Source: Auritidibacter sp. Marseille-P8566
GTDB taxonomy: Bacteria; Bacteroidota; Bacteroidia; Flavobacteriales; Flavobacteriaceae
Direction: 5' to 3'
NCBI GenBank assembly: GCA_943325595.2
Contig: CALPQA020000017.1
Location: 1 to 12,337, forward strand
DNA length: 12,337 nucleotides
Part shown: positions 5,802 to 12,337 of the stretch, piece by piece
Layout of the letters: every line of letters begins with the position of its first letter
Position numbering within the stretch: position 1 is the first letter of the stretch
The notes under the pieces: generated by a model
Database searches by the model: none
Told to the model about the DNA's origin: nothing
Seen by the model: the letters and a program-made list of their open reading frames with translations, nothing else
Made by a program: the position numbers and the translations under genes

Positions 5802-6530
5802 GTGGCAAAAACTATTGAAAATACAATTGAAGGTTACTTCAAAACTAACACCCATCTTTCAAGAGAAGAATTGGGTAAATTAATTAATGGAGACTTTCCA
5901 GAACTTTCGGAGGGAACAATAACAGTGTACCTATCTAAACTAAAAAAAGCAGGTAAAGTAAACAATCCAGCTAGAGGAATATATTCAATAACAGATAAGC
6001 AAATCTTCAATCCTGAAATAAACCAAAATCTAAAAAAAAATTACAATAAAATCCATAAAGAATTTCCATTCATAGAAATATGTGTCTGGAATACTAAATG
6101 GCTTAGTGATTTAATGCGCCACCAACCTTTCAAAAATTTCACCATCATTGAAGTCGATAAAGAAGCTGGAGAACAGGTTTTTAATACTATAAGCGAAAGA
6201 ATGAAAAATGTGTACTTCAATCCCAAGGAAGAAATTCTAGAAAGATACATTAGCTCAAACACAGAAGAGGTCACAATAATTAAAAATTTAGTATCCGAAT
6301 CGCCTACAGTAAAAAACAATAAAATAGAGGTTCCTACTTTAGAAAAATTATTGGTAGACATCATTATCGATAAAGAACTTTTTGCAGCACAACAAGGAGA
6401 ACTCGATTTTATTTTTAAATCTGCTTTCGACAAATACGATATCAACGAAGCGAAAATGAAACGATATGCCGCAAGGAGAAATCGTGAAAAAGAATTAGAA
6501 AGAATTATGAATATAAGTTTGGCAAAATAA
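5802..6530 (+). CDS. AbiEi-like antitoxin with winged helix-turn-helix
   Basis: A 242-residue protein paired with an AbiEii nucleotidyltransferase. Residues 5-65 form a winged helix-turn-helix: LSREELGKLINGDF, LSEGTITVYLSKLKKAGKV (recognition helix), then the wing NPARGIYSIT. Residues 80-200 look like the C-terminal antitoxin domain that opposes the toxin (FIEICVWNTKWLSDL, FTIIEVDKEAGEQVF, then VPTLEKLLVDIIID). The last 30 residues are a strongly basic helix (KMKRYAARRNREKELERI). The start is GTG at 5802; no in-frame ATG lies nearby upstream, and the next internal Met is far into the protein. The toxin begins 27 bases after the stop. Type IV-like AbiE systems neutralise the toxin without direct binding in the cases studied. 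It also resembles the DUF6577 group of antitoxins; I am sure of the class but not the exact subfamily. Confidence 0.8.
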   Translation: MAKTIENTIEGYFKTNTHLSREELGKLINGDFPELSEGTITVYLSKLKKAGKVNNPARGIYSITDKQIFNPEINQNLKKNYNKIHKEFPFIEICVWNTKWLSDLMRHQPFKNFTIIEVDKEAGEQVFNTISERMKNVYFNPKEEILERYISSNTEEVTIIKNLVSESPTVKNNKIEVPTLEKLLVDIIIDKELFAAQQGELDFIFKSAFDKYDINEAKMKRYAARRNREKELERIMNISLAK

Positions 6531-6557
6531 CTGCTTTTTTGACAATAACATATAAAT

Positions 6558-7607
6558 ATGATAAACAAAGAAACCTATACAATAGATTGGATTCTTAACT
6601 TAAAAAATAAGTTAGGAAAACACATCGATGCCAAATTAATTGAAAAAGTAATTTGGGCGCTAACATTATTGGAGCAATTACAAATAAACGGCTTAAATTT
6701 TACATTCAAAGGCGGTACTGCATTAGTATTAGCAACCGAAAAACCAAAACGTTTTTCAATCGACATCGACATAATAACAGAACATTCCGAAAAAGAAATA
6801 ACCGCAGTTTTACAAAAAATAGTGGACGATAAAATATTCTTGAGTTGGGAAGACGACAACAACCGTAAACATTCACCCGATGCGCCAATAGGACATTTCA
6901 AATCCTATTATAAAAGTGTAATAGATGGTAATATTGAACCAATTTTGTTAGACCTACTCTTTACACCCAATCCTTATCCTGAAACAAAAGAAGTTCCAAT
7001 AAAACACCCATGGCTAATCACATCTGGTGATGAGGTTACAATTACAATGCCAACATTTGATGCCATTCTTGGCGATAAATTAACCGCATTTGCCCCTAAA
7101 ACAACCGGAATACTATACAGTAAAAACAGACCGGCTGAAATTATAAAACAACTATACGACATCGCTTTTCTGTTTGATAACATAACTGAACTAACGGTAG
7201 TTAAAAAAAGTTACAACAAAGTAGTGCAAGAAGAAATCGGTTTCCGAAAATTAGACATAACAGCTAAAGAAGTACTTGAAGATACTTGGGTAGCGTGCTA
7301 TACACTAGCCGAAAGAAATGAAAAGTCAGAAGACTTCAAACAATTAAAAAAGGGCATTACCAATTTCACTAACTTCCCCATTGAACTATTCAGAATAGAC
7401 CAAGCTATAACAGCAGCAGCTAAAGTGGCCTATCTTACTCAATTAATCCAAAATGATCAAGATGGTATTATAGAAAAATTTACAAATCCACTCGAAATAA
7501 AAGAGTGGAGTATCGAAGACACACAATACAACAAATTAAATAAATTAAAAAAGAACAACCCCGAATCTTTTTACTATTGGTATAAATCGCTACAATTAAA
7601 TAAATGA
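6558..7607 (+). CDS. abiEii: AbiEii/AbiGii-family nucleotidyltransferase toxin
   Basis: A 349-residue DNA polymerase beta-type nucleotidyltransferase. Motif I is FKGGTALVLA (50-59) followed by RFSIDIDI (65-72), with metal-binding D69 and D71. A further acidic residue lies in ILLDLLF (D132). LGDKLTAFAP (171-180) carries the AbiEii motif with D173 and K174. IIKQLYDIAFLFD (195-207) is the last conserved block, with K197 and D201. All expected catalytic blocks are present, so the toxin looks intact. Studied relatives transfer nucleotides to tRNA or another target and stop growth during phage infection; the substrate here is unknown. It follows the antitoxin by 27 bases in the same direction and is the second gene of the operon. 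Length is somewhat above the usual 270-310 residues because of the helical C-terminal region (residues 210-349). Confidence 0.88.
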   Translation: MINKETYTIDWILNLKNKLGKHIDAKLIEKVIWALTLLEQLQINGLNFTFKGGTALVLATEKPKRFSIDIDIITEHSEKEITAVLQKIVDDKIFLSWEDDNNRKHSPDAPIGHFKSYYKSVIDGNIEPILLDLLFTPNPYPETKEVPIKHPWLITSGDEVTITMPTFDAILGDKLTAFAPKTTGILYSKNRPAEIIKQLYDIAFLFDNITELTVVKKSYNKVVQEEIGFRKLDITAKEVLEDTWVACYTLAERNEKSEDFKQLKKGITNFTNFPIELFRIDQAITAAAKVAYLTQLIQNDQDGIIEKFTNPLEIKEWSIEDTQYNKLNKLKKNNPESFYYWYKSLQLNK

Positions 7608-7624
7608 TATTAAGTCGGAACTAA

Positions 7625-7765
7625 AAAATAAGTAAGATAAACTTAGATGCAGCCTACAGCAAACAAGCATTTACCAGTGTAGCGAAACGCATGGAGTTTT
7701 TATTTAAGTTGTATGAAAAATATACTGCTGGATTGTTTGTGAAAGAGAAGAAAAGTAAAAAATAA
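7625..7765 (+). pseudogene. C-terminal remnant of an unrecognised protein gene
   Basis: An open frame without a start runs from just after a TAA (7622-7624) to TAA at 7763-7765. It encodes about 46 residues, with INLDAAYSKQAFTSVAKRM and then EFLFKLYEKYTAGLFVKEKK at its core. It reads like a genuine protein end: an amphipathic helix, balanced charges and a lysine-rich tail. An internal ATG (Met at 7691) would give only 24 codons. It ends 16 bases before the protease gene and starts after the AbiEii stop, so it is probably the residue of a gene that once stood upstream of the protease and was cut when the AbiE block arrived. I do not recognise the family. Confidence 0.45.
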
Positions 7766-7781
7766 TATAAAGCAAATTTAT

Positions 7782-10229
7782 ATGTCAGACAAAAAACATT
7801 TAAGATTACTTTCAGAGAAGCAATTGGAAAGGGTAATTCCAATGAAGTTTAAGTATGGTTTTCCTCAAGAAAAAGAAGAAGATGAGGAAGAACCAAAAAA
7901 CTACTATAGAATAGCTCAAACACTCAGTATTGATAGAGAAAGATTCTATAGATCTTCAGAAATCAAAAAAGAAAGAAGAAACAAAAGTTTAGATGTACCG
8001 CATTATATAGACCATATATTATTCACATTTCAAGGGCAATTTGAAATTAGTAATTTTTTCAATAAATATTTTAATGACTTTGGTTTAGAAGCTGTATCAT
8101 TTTACGATTTTGGTAAAAAAGGATTATTTGCAATTATTGACTACAATAAGTTTCAAATTTTTATGAATGAAGTAAACAAATTCATTCAAAAGGAATTAGA
8201 ACATAGAACTGATTTAGAATATGAAAAATATGTCCTATACATAGCTTCATTCAAATTATTACAAATAAGAGAAATTGTAAAATTTAGATTAGATCAAATG
8301 CAGGGCTTGGTGTATTTGTCGTTGATAGATATTCCTTTAAATGAAAGATTAAAAACGGATATTCTAAAAAGATTATTTGCTTATCTACAGGAGAAAAATA
8401 TAGAATTCAAATATGAAGAACTAAATGATAGAATAGAATTAAATAATCCTACTGATGGAATCCTTCAGGAAATAATTGAAAACTTTGATATTATTGAGAG
8501 TGCTACAAATTCTGCTTTTACAACTGTTCGACCAGGAGAGTTTAATACGGTTACGCGTCAACAAGGTATAAATATTATTAATTCCGATGATGATTTACCA
8601 ATTATAGGAATTATTGATACAGGTATTAGTTCAACTTCTGCAATTGCACCATTATTAATTGATGATAGGTCATTCTCCTTAAACGGAGATCCTTTTATTG
8701 ATATAGCGAATAGAAATTCACTTGGTCATGGAACACCAGTAGCAGGATTAGCGGCTTTGGGTAAAATTAATCATCTTAATAATTTTAATGGAGATGTGTT
8801 TGCAGATGCAAAAGTATTATCAATAAAAACTTCTGATTATGGTAATGGATATATTTCAGAAATTGACTTAGTAAAGATGCTTTATGATGTGAAAGCAAAA
8901 TACCCACAAATTAAAATATTTACATTAACATCATGCTACAATAGAAATAAAGCAACTAACGAAGATTTTTCAGATTACACTTATACATTGGATAAATTCG
9001 CTTTTGAAACGAATAGTTTAATTTTTATCTGTACTGCTAATAATGATGATGCTATTAATGATAACAGTTCGTATGATTTAAGATATTTTCATTCAGAAAA
9101 AACAAATATTTGTTCTCCTGCTGATAGTATGAATAATTTTACAGTAGGTGCAGCAGCTGATAACATTTCTAATGGTCCATTTTTTGGAATTGCAAATGGT
9201 AGAGAATTTCCAACCTTATATTCAAGAAAAGGGCATGTAGATTTAAGTTTAGTGTTTTCAAGAAATAAAACCAATAAAAATTATTTTAAACCAGATGTAA
9301 TTGAAAGTGGAGGTGATTTAGTACATGCTAACAATACATATCTAGATTGGGCTCTCGAAGCATCTTTGTATGTAATTTCTGCAAGATCTAATATGGGTAT
9401 GTTTGACGAAACAGGAACTAGTTTTTCTACCCCACTTGTGGCGAATATAGCTGCAAAAATCCAAAAGCAATATCCAGAATTGCATCCACAAACTCTAAAA
9501 GCTTTAATAATAAATTCCGCTTCGTTAAATAAAATCCCTTTTGATAATATAGTTTCAAAAATAAGAAATAGAGTTGCAGGACATGGCTATATAGATAATT
9601 TCAGAAGTGTTTTTTCAAACGAAAATTCAGCAACTTTAATTTTAGAAGATAAAATTACAGATGATGATTTAAAAGTATATCCAATTAACTTTCCAAAATA
9701 CTTAATTGAAACTAACTTAGGTAAACAAAGAGGTCTTTTAAAAATTACAGCTACATTATGTTTTAACTTTTTACCTATAAAAAACAATCAATTATCATAC
9801 AATCCAATTCATATTGCATTTTCAATTTTTAAAAATCATGAAGCGGAAGATATTATTAAACCAAACGGTGATGTAGATTCTAAACTAAAAACAGGCTTAA
9901 CTTGGTCTCAAAATGGTAGATATAAATCAAAACCAATTCCGTATTCTAACTCACAGAAAATAGACCTAAATGTAAATGTAAGTGATTTAATTAATGAAAG
10001 CAACACATTCAAACTAGCAGTACATTGTTTAGTTACAGATCAAATTATTGGAGGCATTCCAGATGATTATCCAAAAGAATTTCCTTTTTCTCTAGTCATA
10101 AACATTGAGGAAAACACTAAAGTAAAAACAGGAAAATTATATGATGAATTACAATTAATTAATGAAGTTGAAGTAATTGGAGAGCTTGAAGTTGACACCG
10201 ATTTAGATATCGATGAATTAAATGCTTAA
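7782..10229 (+). CDS. Subtilisin-family (S8) serine protease, cytosolic, AAA+-associated type
   Basis: An 815-residue protein with a complete S8 catalytic triad: Asp279 in IIGIIDTGIS, His316 in LGHGTPVAGL and Ser547 in GTSFSTPLVA. The likely oxyanion Asn is in FICTANND (N420 or N421). There is no signal peptide or membrane segment, so it should act in the cytoplasm, unlike most subtilisins. Residues 1-265 form a long N-terminal region: a charged start with an acidic run at 31-37, then HYIDHILFTF...FFNKYFNDFG and a helical part. It may be an inhibitory or sensor domain. Residues 615-815 are beta-rich and end in an acidic tail (VEVIGELEVDTDLDIDEL). The gene opposite it, overlapping by 12 bp, encodes an AAA+ ATPase. 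Large S8 peptidases next to such ATPases recur in bacterial defence islands as I recall, usually on the same strand. The model that the ATPase activates or feeds the protease is inference. Confidence 0.9.
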   Translation: MSDKKHLRLLSEKQLERVIPMKFKYGFPQEKEEDEEEPKNYYRIAQTLSIDRERFYRSSEIKKERRNKSLDVPHYIDHILFTFQGQFEISNFFNKYFNDFGLEAVSFYDFGKKGLFAIIDYNKFQIFMNEVNKFIQKELEHRTDLEYEKYVLYIASFKLLQIREIVKFRLDQMQGLVYLSLIDIPLNERLKTDILKRLFAYLQEKNIEFKYEELNDRIELNNPTDGILQEIIENFDIIESATNSAFTTVRPGEFNTVTRQQGINIINSDDDLPIIGIIDTGISSTSAIAPLLIDDRSFSLNGDPFIDIANRNSLGHGTPVAGLAALGKINHLNNFNGDVFADAKVLSIKTSDYGNGYISEIDLVKMLYDVKAKYPQIKIFTLTSCYNRNKATNEDFSDYTYTLDKFAFETNSLIFICTANNDDAINDNSSYDLRYFHSEKTNICSPADSMNNFTVGAAADNISNGPFFGIANGREFPTLYSRKGHVDLSLVFSRNKTNKNYFKPDVIESGGDLVHANNTYLDWALEASLYVISARSNMGMFDETGTSFSTPLVANIAAKIQKQYPELHPQTLKALIINSASLNKIPFDNIVSKIRNRVAGHGYIDNFRSVFSNENSATLILEDKITDDDLKVYPINFPKYLIETNLGKQRGLLKITATLCFNFLPIKNNQLSYNPIHIAFSIFKNHEAEDIIKPNGDVDSKLKTGLTWSQNGRYKSKPIPYSNSQKIDLNVNVSDLINESNTFKLAVHCLVTDQIIGGIPDDYPKEFPFSLVINIEENTKVKTGKLYDELQLINEVEVIGELEVDTDLDIDELNA

Positions 10230-11243
10230 AGATTTTTTTTCTGACAGAATCAATTCCATCCATATTGCAGTATCAATATAAGTAACCAAACTATTAGTTG
10301 GACGGTTTTTATCGAATAAAGATTTTTTTATGGCATTAATTAATGTTTTTTGAATACTGTAATAAGACAAACCTTTACAATCTTTAATAAACTGATTAGC
10401 AACAGATTTATTTTTAAATTTAAATTGACCATCTTTTAAAGTTAGGTCAATCAACTCTTTAATTTCTTTTTCTGTTGGTAAACTAAAAGTAATAATATTG
10501 TCAAATCGTCTCAACAAAGCTTCATCAATCATCTCTTTCTGATTAGTAGCTGCAATTACAATACTACTCTGTGGTAAATAATCAAACAATTGTAAAATAG
10601 TGTTTACAACACGTTTCATTTCCCCATGATCTTGACTATAATCTCTTATTTTCCCTAAACTATCAAACTCATCAAGAAAGATAATACAATCATCCAAAGA
10701 AGCTTTTTTAAATATTTTTGATAAATTTTTACTAGTTTCTCCTAGTTTAGAGGAAACAATTGCTCCTAAATTAATAACAATCATCATTTTGTTCAATTCA
10801 CCAGCAATGACATAAGAAGCTAATGTTTTTCCACAACCGGACGGCCCATGAAGTAATAATTTATTAGAAACTGGTAAATTAAACTGTTGAAGTATTTCAA
10901 TTTTTTGATGCTCTTCAATAAAGAATTCAAGCTCTTTCTTTACTTTATCTTCAATTACAATATTATTTAAAGAATAATCTGAAGTTATTTTTTCTAAAAT
11001 CAAATCAGATACTTCCTTGTCTTCTATTCGATTAAAATACTGATCACTCCCTACTTTAGTAAGAATATTGTTCTTTTGTAAACGAATAGAATCTTTTAAT
11101 ATAGATTGTAATTGAATAGCAAAATTAAGTTTCTTAGTGTTTTTTGAATGCTCTATCAATTCGTTGAGTACTGACAATAGCTTGTCTTGGTCATTTTCAA
11201 GACCGTATTTAGCTATATCTTTTATATAATCGAATTGACTCAT
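10218..11243 (-). CDS. AAA+ ATPase associated with the S8 protease
   Basis: A 341-residue protein with one AAA+ module of the classic FtsH/CDC48-like type. Walker A is GPSGCGKT (133-140). Walker B is IIFLDEFD (187-194). Sensor 1 is IAATN (N234). Arginine fingers are in EALLRRFD (R245, R246). Residues 85-125 (SDYSLNNIVIEDKVKKEL, then FFIEEHQ) are the helix entering the ATPase core, which is typical of the small ATPases paired with S8 peptidases. Residues 1-80 form a helical N-terminal domain that may bind the partner or substrate. The C-terminal helical lid ends near 330, with SEKKSLSI last. ATG at 11243-11241 is preceded by AT-rich sequence with a possible -7 box at 11272-11265. The gene converges on the protease and its last 12 bases overlap the protease end, so the pair cannot share a transcript. 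Confidence 0.88.
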   Translation of the reverse strand: MSQFDYIKDIAKYGLENDQDKLLSVLNELIEHSKNTKKLNFAIQLQSILKDSIRLQKNNILTKVGSDQYFNRIEDKEVSDLILEKITSDYSLNNIVIEDKVKKELEFFIEEHQKIEILQQFNLPVSNKLLLHGPSGCGKTLASYVIAGELNKMMIVINLGAIVSSKLGETSKNLSKIFKKASLDDCIIFLDEFDSLGKIRDYSQDHGEMKRVVNTILQLFDYLPQSSIVIAATNQKEMIDEALLRRFDNIITFSLPTEKEIKELIDLTLKDGQFKFKNKSVANQFIKDCKGLSYYSIQKTLINAIKKSLFDKNRPTNSLVTYIDTAIWMELILSEKKSLSI

Positions 11244-11264
11244 TTAAATTATAAATTTAATGTA

Positions 11265-11272
11265 CAAATATA
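11265..11272 (-). promoter_or_regulatory. Possible -7 promoter box for the AAA+ ATPase
   Basis: On the minus strand this reads TATATTTG, a match to the Bacteroidota -7 consensus TAnnTTTG, about 22 bases upstream of the ATPase ATG. No TTTG or TTG at the expected -33 spacing is evident, so support is limited to this one element. Confidence 0.3.
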
Positions 11273-11503
11273 CAAAATTTGTGCAACTTTCGATTTTAGT
11301 AAGTTTTTCTATTAAAAAGCATACAATTTAGCACACAAATTATCTCATTCACCCGCGCAAAATTCTCGTTTAGTCCAAGTATTCCTAAACTCACATCTTT
11401 GTTTGCTTCATTTCGCTAATTTCATTTCTAACAACAATTGATTTTCTTTTAGTAGTAAAAGGAAGTTTTACATTCCAATTTACCCCTCCTTTCCCAACGC
11501 TCC

Positions 11504-11573
11504 AAAAAAAATTACTGGCACAGTTTTTAGAAAAAACACGTTCGCTTCGCAACTTGCGCCAGTAATTTTTTTT
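11504..11573. repeat. Perfect 16-bp inverted repeat with 38-base spacer
   Basis: The left arm, AAAAAAAATTACTGGC (11504-11519), and right arm, GCCAGTAATTTTTTTT (11558-11573), are exact reverse complements. The A and T runs sit at the outer ends, so a transcript from either direction would form a GCCAGTAA stem followed by a U-run: a bidirectional terminator shape, but with a long loop. The 38-base interior has its own short TTCGCTTCGCAA motif. The outward flanks are CC on the left and CCC on the right. A short mobile palindrome (REP- or MITE-like) is the other reading. Confidence 0.55.
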
Positions 11574-11584
11574 CCCAAGCTTAG

Positions 11585-11667
11585 TTACATAATGTGGCAT
11601 TATAGTGCATTAAGAAACATCCTGCTACTATTGTAATTCAAAGATGCACCATAATAACATTATGTAA
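11585..11667. repeat. Long imperfect inverted repeat
   Basis: Arms at 11585-11610 and 11644-11667. Both arms share TTACATAATGT at the outer end and GTGCAT at the inner end when the right arm is read in reverse complement. Between these they differ by a 2-base gap and a few substitutions. The spacer is 33 bases. It starts 12 bases after the 16-bp inverted repeat, so the two may be parts of one compound element. Confidence 0.5.
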
Positions 11668-11866
11668 AAAAGCCGCCACACCCAACGCGCGTGCCAGTGG
11701 CTCCAGGACCACTTTTTTAATTGCTTCCTCGCACCAGCCGGCAATAAAAAAACCGCCCTTCGCCACTGTCTTCAACAACGTTCAGTATTTCAGTAGAAAC
11801 GTTACGGTCATAATTGCTTCTACGAACGTTTACGGTAACTGTTTTTAGCATCTTTGTATTTAAATA

Positions 11867-11926
11867 GGGAAGTAGTTGCATTGCTTTTGTAAGTGCCTTT
11901 TCCTATTCATAACAACTACATTCATA
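11867..11926. repeat. Degenerate direct repeat, copy A
   Basis: Shares an ordered series of words with copy B at 12204-12262: GGAAGTA/GGAAAGTA, TTGCATTG, a T-rich stretch ending GAAG or TAAG, then TGC, CC, TTCCTAT/CCCATTT and CATAACAAC. The spacing is nearly constant, which makes chance unlikely despite low complexity. Confidence 0.4.
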
Positions 11927-12078
11927 ATTAATAATTCTCAATTCACAATTACTTTCGGGCACCCACAAAACCAAAAGAGCCAGCAAGAGTATCATTTTTC
12001 ATTTGCCACAACGGAGAGAAGTAATTGCTTTCACAATAGCCGATGCCCTAATCTTTTCATAGCACAATCCTTTCTGCC

Positions 12079-12108
12079 TTTCGACATTCGACTTTCAGAC
12101 ATTTGACG
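12079..12108. repeat. Short tandem-like TTCGACA motif
   Basis: Four imperfect units of 7-8 bases in a row: TTTCGACA, TTCGACT, TTCAGACA, TTTGACG. I associate such runs with intergenic DNA in Bacteroidota. No function is assigned. Confidence 0.45.
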
Positions 12109-12203
12109 TTTATAGGCACCAGCTATTAATAAAAGCAATCAGAAACATCCCAATTAGCAAATAAAAAAATGATACCCATGCTCTGAGCTACTGCCTGCGC
12201 ACT

Positions 12204-12262
12204 AGGAAAGTATTTGCATTGTTTTTTGAAGATGCTTCCCATTTCCATAACAACATTCCGAT
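12204..12262. repeat. Degenerate direct repeat, copy B
   Basis: Partner of copy A at 11867-11926, about 336 bases downstream in the same orientation. It lies near the right window edge, so further copies may continue outside. Confidence 0.4.
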
Positions 12263-12337
12263 TGAATACTAAATCCTGAAAAAAGAACACTATTTAAGCA
12301 TCCTCAAAAATCAAATAGTAGAAGGAAGAGTATCAAT

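Larger units (their letters stand above)
11244..12337. other. Gene-poor, repeat-rich region
   Basis: About 1.1 kb with no gene I can support. Frames at 11391-11600 (minus), 11717-11851 (minus) and 11876-12106 (plus) lack protein character or cross repeats. The stretch holds a 16-bp perfect inverted repeat, a second long imperfect inverted repeat, a GC-richer patch (about 11671-11770), two degenerate direct repeats and a short tandem motif, listed separately. It looks like decayed mobile or recombinational DNA at the edge of the defence modules. Confidence 0.55.

Noticed and set aside
6041..6901. Minus-strand frames opposite the AbiE genes
   Set aside because: They lie opposite genes with clear functional motifs and are hydrophobic shadow translations.
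10226..10241. T-run after the protease stop as a terminator
   Set aside because: No stem precedes the eight Ts, and the run lies inside the ATPase coding sequence on the other strand.
11391..11600. 69-codon minus-strand frame
   Set aside because: It spans the 16-bp inverted repeat and its spacer; no conserved motif or plausible start region is visible.
11717..11851. 44-codon minus-strand frame starting at ATG 11851-11849
   Set aside because: Too short, with no family resemblance; I cannot separate it from chance, although the ATACAAAG upstream looks start-like.
11876..12106. 76-codon plus-strand frame
   Set aside because: It begins inside a degenerate repeat, runs through low-complexity AATTCTCAATTC-type sequence and ends in the TTCGACA repeats.
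12165..12210. tRNA-like string TAGCTCAGAGCATGG on the minus strand
   Set aside because: It resembles a D-arm only superficially; no acceptor, anticodon or T-arm can be paired around it.
1..12337. CRISPR array
   Set aside because: No regularly spaced direct repeats with unique spacers are present; the repeats seen are paired or inverted.

Overview
The window looks like part of a defence-rich accessory region from a low-GC Bacteroidota genome, probably Flavobacteriia or a relative. The reasons are the AT-rich sequence, starts without Shine-Dalgarno motifs, two 3' ends of RteC-family genes (a family typical of this phylum) and a possible TAnnTTTG -7 box. No complete integrase or transposase is present.

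Layout. (1) Bases 1-1877: the 3' end of an RteC-family gene enters from the left. A gene for a predicted membrane-anchored PD-(D/E)XK nuclease follows (350-1327), then a GC-rich hairpin resembling an integron attC site, then a second truncated copy of the same RteC 3' end. The two RteC ends are direct repeats exactly 1494 bp apart. (2) 1879-2178: a small Cys-containing protein of unknown function. (3) 2402-5440: a tight two-gene operon, a DUF4297/Cap4-like nuclease plus a HerA-type ATPase. It is bracketed by a 14/15-bp inverted repeat and followed by a second attC-like folded element. (4) 5802-7607: an AbiE-type toxin-antitoxin pair, with a candidate operator palindrome upstream. (5) 7625-7765: the C-terminal remnant of an unrecognised gene. 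(6) 7782-11243: a subtilisin-family (S8) protease and an AAA+ ATPase, convergent and overlapping by 12 bp at their 3' ends. (7) 11244-12337: about 1.1 kb with no convincing gene but several inverted and direct repeats.

Working together. HerA is expected to form a ring that organises or drives the DUF4297-type nuclease. The AbiEii nucleotidyltransferase is held in check by the winged-helix antitoxin. The AAA+ ATPase probably activates or feeds substrates to the cytosolic protease. The membrane nuclease at 350 matches no system I can name and is the best candidate for something undescribed. The modules read as independently acquired units, two of which end in attC-like folds, so cassette-style capture is a reasonable but unproven model. 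All functions are inferred by reading the sequence; no database search was possible.
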